From: Tetrapyrgos nigripes
Lineage: Eukaryota > Basidiomycota > Agaricomycetes > Agaricales > Campanellaceae
Reading direction: 5' to 3'
DNA: 64,000 nt
Assembly: GCA_013368315.1 (NCBI GenBank)
Contig: JAACJM010000203.1
Coordinates: forward strand, 88,835-152,834
The position numbers and the translations under genes are program-made. Within the stretch, counting starts at the first letter, position 1. Each line of letters opens with the position of its first letter. Under the pieces are notes generated by a model. The model was not told the DNA's origin and did not search any database. It saw nothing but the letters and a program-made list of their open reading frames with translations. This document shows positions 57,601 to 64,000 of this stretch, piece by piece.

Positions 57601-59450
57601 CTATCAATCTCTTCTGCGAAGAATTCCGAACCCTCGCCTGTAGTTGGAGATGAGCCAATTCCTCGTCTATTCCAGTCTCCCTCCTTGGTTAATGAAGCTA
57701 TTCGTCGCCTCAGCCAGGCAGCCTCTGATCGCCCACCCAAACCAGTCGACAACAAACGCCCTGAAAGCGGAGATCACATCAGTCGTATCATGACCAACCT
57801 CCTCACTTTTCCGCATCATCGTCTTCGCCGAGAATCGGAATCTGTACGCTCAGAAAATGCCAACAACCAAATGGCTATGGTGGCACCTCGCAGAAGTACA
57901 GTAGCCATATCCAACACCACGACAATCACTGGCGGAGACCGTAGAGTTGCCGTGGACTATGTGTTCATTTCGCATGATATCTTGAGTCTGTGCGCAATGA
58001 ATGCGTCAGTCGCAACCAGTCATGGTCGGTATGACCACGAAAGGCTATTCAAAGCTCTTGGTGCCCTTCTGGGAACTGGAGCTACCTCGGCACCATCTAC
58101 CAACCTATTGACGAAACAGATGCTGCAACAGATGTTAGTCTTCTTTTCCTCGATTCATACTCTAAGCTCATGATATTTTTCTCAGTATCTCTACACTTCG
58201 GGCGCAGAAGGACGTGCAAATGCTTGCCATGGTTGCCGTGATCGTGATGCAGAGATTCCCTAATTATCCTCCTTCGCAGTCCATCAGTCAAGTCCACTCT
58301 CCCGGTTCTAATAGGCTCCCTTCAGCGATTCATACTCCCAAAAGTCTCCATTCTGATTACTTCGGAATGACAAAATCATATGAACCTCCTTTATCACCTA
58401 CATCGCGAATGCCTTCCTCGCCGCAGCCAATCTCGACTTCGACTTCCTCAAAAGGCTCTTGGTCCAGTCTGTTCAATTCTGGGGCTATGCGTCAAATCAT
58501 GAGTGGAATGCAAGACACCTTGAAGGATGGTCTAATCAATCCTACCGAAATTGCTCCCACTGCAATTCCGGGGAAATGGATTGCTGTACCTCGTTCAGAC
58601 AAGATTATACGAGGGCCAGACTCTCCTCTTCCTCGTCAACGGACCCCTTGGAAAGATTCCCTTCCTTCCACTCCGGCAGGTGTATCCAAGTCCTGGAACG
58701 AAACGTCTATGACATCACCGAATAATCCTTCGTTTTCGTCAGCAGGTCATCGGAAATCTTCTTTCCTTCACAGGAATAGCTCTCATAGAAAACCAATCAA
58801 GGAGAAGTGGGCCGTAGTGTTTAGACCAGTCCCAGAGGAGGAAAGGTAAGCTCAGTGGCGACTGTCTGGGTTTTGACGCTAATTTAGTCTGGTCTTTCAA
58901 GTAACGAACCGATGATCAGCGATGAAGAAAGAGATCTTTTAATTCGTCATGTACATTTCTACGCCGAGATCCTATTCCGTTGGCAACTCACCAACAAACG
59001 GTTGGAGCTTCTAAAGTCTGTCAGCGCTGTGGACACCCACCATCCGGATACGTTCAGCGCTATAGGCAAGTGGATTTTCCCCTTCCACTCATCCTCCTAA
59101 ACTGAAGTGGGGCTCCGGTTCTAGGTCTAGTCCGCACCTGTACACGCTGCTCGGTTCCTTTGTCTCAAAAGAATGGCTTGTGTTCATCTTGCGGAAGTCT
59201 TTCTGGACTTTCCACCTGCTCTATATGCCGTCTGTCCGTTAAAGGTATGCAAATCCGTTCGTTTGCAGTCATCTTTTATCTGAGAAACATGTGTTAACGT
59301 TCAGGTCTGTCTATCAACTGCACGCGTTGCCTGCATATCACCCATATATCTTGTTGGAGAATGCTACAATCACCACTTTGTCCGACAGGGTGTGGTTGTA
59401 CGTGTACAGCTGTCGGAGGGACTCGTCCAGGTTCTGTTGTAGAGCCTTAA
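54658..59450 (+). CDS. WDR59/Mtc5-like subunit of the SEACAT/GATOR2 complex
   Basis: Fifteen exons (54658-54933, 54997-55037, 55091-55240, 55289-55485, 55535-55623, 55678-56098, 56151-56230, 56289-56908, 56963-57014, 57069-57492, 57542-58133, 58186-58845, 58902-59065, 59125-59244, 59305-59450) give about 1,343 aa. Residues about 100-395 are WD40 repeats (NYVVSTSSEKLLIWNLD, ITDINWH, TLDGHTSRIYGIDWS, VTCSLDKTIKLWN, LITWSKDRTLRFW). Residues about 625-740 form an RWD domain (LGLQVPWG, ITFTFPRDYPHASYP). The C-terminal 80 residues hold a RING-like zinc module (CTRCSVPL, CSSCGSLSGLSTCSICRLSVKG, CTRCLHITHISCW, CPTGCGCTC). This order identifies WDR59, which signals amino-acid sufficiency to TORC1 at the vacuole. 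Introns 57493-57541 and 59066-59124 start GCAAGT. Confidence 0.92.
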
Positions 59451-61225
59451 AAGTCGTTCTGATTGAGGTTCTGTACCAGTGTCACGTTGTGCGTTCGGGT
59501 TGGGCAATGGGTATACGTCGTTTACATGTGACCACATATACATTACTCCATCAAATTAGTCCGTCCTCAAAGCAGCTTGGGTCCTCATACTCGGACTATT
59601 CTCTTCATTACAATACTAACTAATCTTTGCCATACACCAGTCATTGTATGATCAACGGTTAACAGGTAATGCGCAAGGAACCCCGGCATGCATGCAGCGA
59701 TATCCCATTCTCTTCCCTTTCTTTCCCCGACTTCTAATCTCTACTCTGTTCAAACGTCCCAAGTTGAGTTGAAGGTGTAGAAGACGATCACCCATACCCA
59801 GCATCGTAGTCAGCCTGGAATCCTCCGTCTCAGTAAATTATTCATTCTAGAAAGAGGGGGTAGGACTGGATGTGGGGGCCTAATGAGCACAGCGAGCGTT
59901 TTTTGGACCAAGAGGTAGATAAGAGAGTATAAGAGAAAGGCACTGGGTCAGCCGGATCTCTTGAAGTGAACCGGAATGAAGAAGTGTACTTTGCCATCGC
60001 CTTGCTGCAAAACTTCGCAACCGTTTTGGCGTTGTTGCAACTTGAGGGTCGAAGACTTGACTAGTTCTGGGAGAAGAGCTTGAGGTTGACGCATGGATGT
60101 GTAAGAAAAGAAAGAACGAACTGATTCAACTGAAGAGGAAGAACAAAAAGGAAAAGGAAATAATGAGAACCAGGCGAAAACGCAATAAGAAAAAGAAAAG
60201 AAAAGAAGAAACAAACGCGAAAACAAACGGCGTACCCCGAGCTGTAATCCTGACCCTCCCTCATGCCCACTTGCTTGAGTTCTCCAATTATCACTTCTTC
60301 GTCTGCACAACCATACCCGGACTGTGAGAACGTCGATGAGAACAATGGTGTCCTGGTTACCCAAGCCCAACCCCAATCTAACCCTCCCCTTCGTCCACGG
60401 TACTTGTCTGGTCGGTTTAGGGTTCTTGCCGCCAGCTGTATATCACTGTAGTTTGACGGCGTATTTCAGTGTCCGTGTTTGGTGGTTTATTGAAAGGAGA
60501 AGGCAGGCGAGTGAGGAAAGGCCGTTGAGTGAGGTAGGCAATGAAGGTACGCGTAGCCAGGATTGGGAAGCGGGGGTGAATCAGTTGTGTTATGGGACTA
60601 TTAACCCCCTGGGACGCGTTTTGGAAGTAACGATAGTGGCATGGGAGAGAAAAAGTCACAGCAACGAGGAGTGGGAGGGACTGGTGATGGCGTAGGTATT
60701 GGGAAACAGGTCCTTAAATAATGTGGTTGAAGGGTAAGAGTGATTTGATATCGTGGTTGAGGAAAGAGAAGGGTCAAATGCGGGGTCGATGAGAGAGCGG
60801 GTCATGCAATGCCAAAACAAGCGAATAGTTGCATTGGTATGAATGGAGAAGGAAAGTAAGAATCGTCACTGTAGGGAGAAGACGATTTGGAGCGGAAATT
60901 GGTCGTGTGGGTAGACTGGAAGCTGCCAGGACAGAATTTTTGGGCACTGGGTACAGATATCGTGAAGTCGAGCATTGCAGCGAGGAGAATAGAGATGAAC
61001 CGATGCAAATCGGAGCAACGCAGAGAGCGTATCATTAGATAATGATGACTTCCGCGAAGGCTGCGACTGCGAGGCTGGGGTCGTCCCTGTTTTTGTAGCA
61101 GGAGCAGGTGAAACAGTTGTAGTCACTTTACTTGGTTTTGTAGTACTAGCAGTAGTCAAATGCAAGGATTTTGCAACATTCAGTGCCAGACGTGAGGAGA
61201 GTTGAGTAACCCAAACTGAATTACA
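59451..61225 (-). other. Possible small spliced gene on minus, otherwise unassigned
   Basis: Minus-strand sequence has coding-like patches: an ATG at 60805 opening MTRSLIDPAFDPSLSSTTI, a possible GTGACT...AATAG intron, a segment GYGCADEEVIIGELKQVG near 60270-60320, and a last frame ending KVHFFIPVHFKRSG at 59951. I could not join them into one frame with confidence and recognise no family. Further upstream (60866-61200) a Ser/Thr/Pro-rich frame (TTASTTKPSKVTTTVSPAPA) stops where the transposon at 61228 is inserted, so an older gene may have been interrupted. Confidence 0.25.
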
Positions 61226-61227
61226 TA

Positions 61228-61660
61228 CAGTGGCCAAAAAAATTGTCCACATGTTTGGCACTTTTGGAAAGATTGCTGATTTAAGAGCTATTGAGCAGAA
61301 ATCTCAAAACATGGCTGGTGGTAGCAAGAAAGCCTTTGATTAGAGCTACAATAATCTGTCTAGTTTGTCTTATTTGGCCAAATATCTGTGGAGTTATGAT
61401 TGATTTAAAACTGTATGTCATTTGGACAATTTTTTGAGTTGCCACTTCAAAATCATTATTGCAATAACCTGATGTGTTATACATGATGTCATGGGTGGAG
61501 CTGTACAGTAATGTAATGTATACACTACAATGATGTCATAGCTGCCAGCTGGAGCATACATAGCAACATACAGATGCTCTACAGCCTCTATGAAAATCAT
61601 GGGGTCCCTCATATCAGCCCAGAAAGACAATCTCTACTCTCTCCTCTTAACTGCCTCTCC
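61228..61660 (+). repeat. Left terminal inverted repeat
   Basis: Left repeat of the element, ending near CTCTCCTCTTAACTGCC. It contains no CpG. Confidence 0.85.
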
Positions 61661-62424
61661 ATCTGCAAAAATTGCAGCTCAGACTGGAGTATGGAAGCCA
61701 AGAGTTGCTTTTGTGGCTTAAAAGACAAATACAGACAATGAGAACAATACAGCAGGGTGTCCTAGGAGGCTCTCTACTACTTGTGAAGAGGTTAGATTGG
61801 AAAAAAATCCATTCTGGTAAAGCCAGATTGCTACACAAGTGGCCTGAAACATCAAGGCTCTTCTTGGACAACCTGTCCCAACCTATAACAGCCAAAACAT
61901 TCCTGAAAACGTCTTGTGGCGATCTCCAAAACACAGAACAAGTGCAAACTTACAGTGACTTGCAGCAAGGCTCACTTGAAGTTTGCACAGATGTAAAAAG
62001 ACCAGGCTGTAGAAGGCTAGAAGTGGGTTATTTTCTCAGATAAGACCAAAACCAATTATTTTGGGGCAAATATGCCCCAGCATGTGTGAGAAAAGAGAGA
62101 TAAATTCATGGTACAGCAAGATGTGACAGAAATGATGACATTTGAGAGAGAAAATGACATGATGGGGTAGGGTATGGGGCAACAGTAAGCAGTAAAAATG
62201 GTCCAGATGAAGGGGAAGATAGATTGCAAACACTATATGACCATCTTAAGTAACAAAATCCTGGAAAGCATTAATAATATGGGAGTTGATCCAGAGGTGG
62301 CCATTTTTCAGCTGGGTATTAACTTTCTAAAGTGCTATATCCAATGGTTTCCTTTATCAGAACATGTCTCTCTACCTATAAAAGCAACACTCTGCTTTCA
62401 TACTTCAGTCTGAGCTGAAAGTTT

Positions 62425-62864
62425 GATAGAGGGAGGGGCAGTTTAGAGGAGAGAGTAGAGATTGTCTTTCTGGGCTGATATGAGGGACCCCATGATTTTC
62501 ATAGAAGCTGTAGAGCATCTGTATGTTGCTATGTATGCTCCAGCTGGCAGCTATGACATCATTGTGGTGTATACATCACATTACTGTACAGCTCCACCCA
62601 TGACATCATGTATAACACATCAGGTTATTGCAATAATGATTTTGAAGTGGCAACTCAAAAAATTGTCCAAATGACATACAATTTTAAATCAATCATAACT
62701 CCACAGATATGTGGCCAAATAAGACAAAACAGACAGATTATTGTAGCTCTAATCAAAGGCTTTCTTGCTACCACCAGCCATGTTTTGAGATTTCTGCTCA
62801 ATAGCTCTTAAATCAGCAATCTTTCCAAAAGTGCCAAACATGTGGACAATTTTTTTGGCCACTG
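62425..62864 (-). repeat. Right terminal inverted repeat
   Basis: Right repeat, reverse complement of the left with scattered mismatches. It contains no CpG. Confidence 0.85.
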
Positions 62865-62943
62865 TATGCACTGACAGCCCCTGAGTGAACATTCATTAGG
62901 AGGTGGAACTCTTTCCACTACCACCACCACTACTGTATCCACC

Positions 62944-64000
62944 ATGAACGACCCAGAATCCCAGTGTGAAATCTCCCCCTCTGTTCTAAACATCCTACAA
63001 CTGGAAGAGACTCAAAATAGCCTTAGTGACACTGAAAAGGGCCAGGCAGGCATCAGACAGCATCAATCCTCTGGGAAATCCTTTGTGCAAGCAGCAGATA
63101 GGGTTGGACATGTGGAAGGAACCAGGGAGGGTGAGTAGTCCCTTCACTTTGTTGTGTATCTATATGAGACTTAGCATCTTCCTTGTAGGTGATTCTGAAT
63201 TCCTGAAAGATGTAAAGGAGAGAATTAACCTTCATCCACATTTGTTGAGTGAGTCTCACAGCTTCTTTGTGCATGTATGCAACACTGATCATGTTTTGCC
63301 TAGAACTCTCTGCCTTTGCATTGGAGTGTATGGAGTTTGCCATCCAGCGGAAGGACTCTAGCTCATCCATCTCCCCTGATACCAGTGACTCATCTCAGCT
63401 CTCTGGACTCTCCCAGCTCTCCCTCACCTCACAAGAGATGGCCAGCAGCACTACCACTGCTGGCTCTGTCCACACTGTGTCCAACTTCGAAGCGTCATCC
63501 TATTATAATGCCATCTCTGACAATCCCCCTCTTCTCATTTACCGAACTGGGTCTGAAAAGTATCCCTTCATCCAGCCCACAGGCATGCAGGCCTATCGGG
63601 TCACCAAGTCCCTCCACAGTGTCTTTAACACCCCACTCAATCACGTATGGAAGGTTGTTGGTCCTGGTATTTGTGACATTGTTCAGGCCAGGCACCTTCA
63701 ATGGACGTCTATTGATGGAGCTAGGTTTATCACCCATGAAACAGACAAGAAGGATTTTCATGGCCCTGTTGTTATCTGGATGGGTGTCATGCCAGGCTCC
63801 ACCACTGCTGATACTGCCCATGACGTTTCTGCTGAGATCCTTGAGCTTCTGAAGGAGCATGGAGTTGAGGATGTTGAAGTCGAGTGGAGAGAGTCAGTCT
63901 ATTGGAAGGCTACTGGCCCCTCTCTTCTTCATGTTGTCCGTAACAACAATCCCACTGTCCATGTTCGCCGTCCTCTTACTGCTGCACTTGGTGTTCCCCT
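62944..64000 (+). CDS. Uncharacterised agaricomycete-type protein, 5' part, cut by the window edge
   Basis: Exons 62944-63130, 63189-63248 and 63304 to the window edge keep one frame. The first two exons encode a polar N terminus; exon 3 starts LSAFALECMEFAIQRKDSSS. The conserved part reads PPLLIYRTGSEKYPF, PTGMQAYRVTKSLHSVFNTPL, WTSIDGARF, GPVVIWMGVMPGS and VEDVEVEWRESVYWKATGP. I recognise this combination from a large family of uncharacterised agaricomycete proteins, often multi-copy and near transposable elements; no function is known to me. No signal peptide or catalytic motif is evident. The start (MNDPESQCEISPSVL) lies 80 bases from the mariner-like element, and its first exons are CpG-poor like that element. 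At least the C-terminal half is missing. Confidence 0.7.

Larger units (their letters stand above)
61228..62864. mobile_element. Non-autonomous Tc1/mariner-like element with long inverted repeats
   Basis: The ends are CAGTGGCCAAAAAAATTGTC and its complement, flanked by TA on both sides (61226-61227, 62865-62866). The inverted repeats run about 430 bases (61228 to about 61660; about 62425 to 62864) with few mismatches. The 760-base centre has only short frames and no DDE/DDD motif. TA target duplication and CAGTGG-type ends fit the Tc1/mariner superfamily. In 1,637 bases I find only two CpG, both in the centre near 61911-61921. Confidence 0.85.

Noticed and set aside
61672..62043. Transposase of the mariner-like element
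   Set aside because: The 123-codon frame and the opposite 95-codon frame have no helix-turn-helix or DDE/DDD motifs and are too short.
1..64000. tRNA, rRNA and CRISPR features
   Set aside because: No cloverleaf with A and B boxes, no rRNA-like stretch and no regularly spaced short repeat array was recognised by eye. A tRNAscan run would settle the first.

Overview
The window is nuclear DNA of a filamentous basidiomycete, most likely an agaricomycete (mushroom-forming fungus). Genes carry many GT-AG introns of about 45-65 bases. Cytosolic fatty acid synthase is one fused polypeptide, and there are GMC oxidoreductases, a GPI-anchored GH16 glucanase, and uncharacterised families I know mainly from Agaricomycetes. 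Exon models were built by hand; for the genes given exon coordinates, exon phases sum to an intact reading frame. Homology calls rest on recognised motifs, not on searches.

Region 1 (0.3-7.8 kb): a two-exon gene fusing a domain resembling the phage 5-hydroxymethyluracil-DNA kinase family to two C-terminal chromodomains; an NMN adenylyltransferase-like gene and a bromodomain/BAH RSC-type remodeller subunit transcribed divergently from a 56-bp gap; and a small serine-rich unknown. Region 2 (9-17 kb): an aldo-keto reductase, a decayed F-box-like gene, a GPI-anchored GH16 glucanase with 10-nt and 6-nt exons, and the mRNA-export helicase Dbp5. Region 3 (17.2-30.1 kb): the fused fatty acid synthase in 22 exons (about 3,932 aa), running AT, ER, DH, MPT, ACP, KR, KS, PPT.

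Region 4 (30.1-44.8 kb): an accessory island. Two near-identical, apparently intact GMC oxidoreductase genes lie in an inverted duplication (about 31.77-35.25 kb and 41.18-44.76 kb). Between them is a 5.9-kb spacer of transposon debris: a small TA-flanked MITE, a reverse-transcriptase-type zinc-finger tail and a Helitron Pif1 helicase remnant. The left arm also carries a truncated 3' end of the formin-like gene that is complete beside the right arm, so the right locus looks ancestral.

Region 5 (44.4-59.5 kb): a formin-type GBD/FH3 protein and the COP9 signalosome isopeptidase Csn5 in divergent orientation, an HMG-box regulator, a 0.48-kb tandem duplication, two broken F-box paralogues, and a WDR59/Mtc5-type GATOR2/SEACAT subunit with two GC-AG introns. 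Region 6 (59.5-64 kb): weak coding signal, then a 1.64-kb Tc1/mariner-like element with about 430-bp inverted repeats and almost no CpG, then the start of an uncharacterised agaricomycete-type gene cut by the window edge.

The housekeeping genes do not form an evident pathway cluster. The most distinctive content is the base-modification-kinase-like chromodomain protein at the left end and the inverted-duplication/transposon island in the middle.
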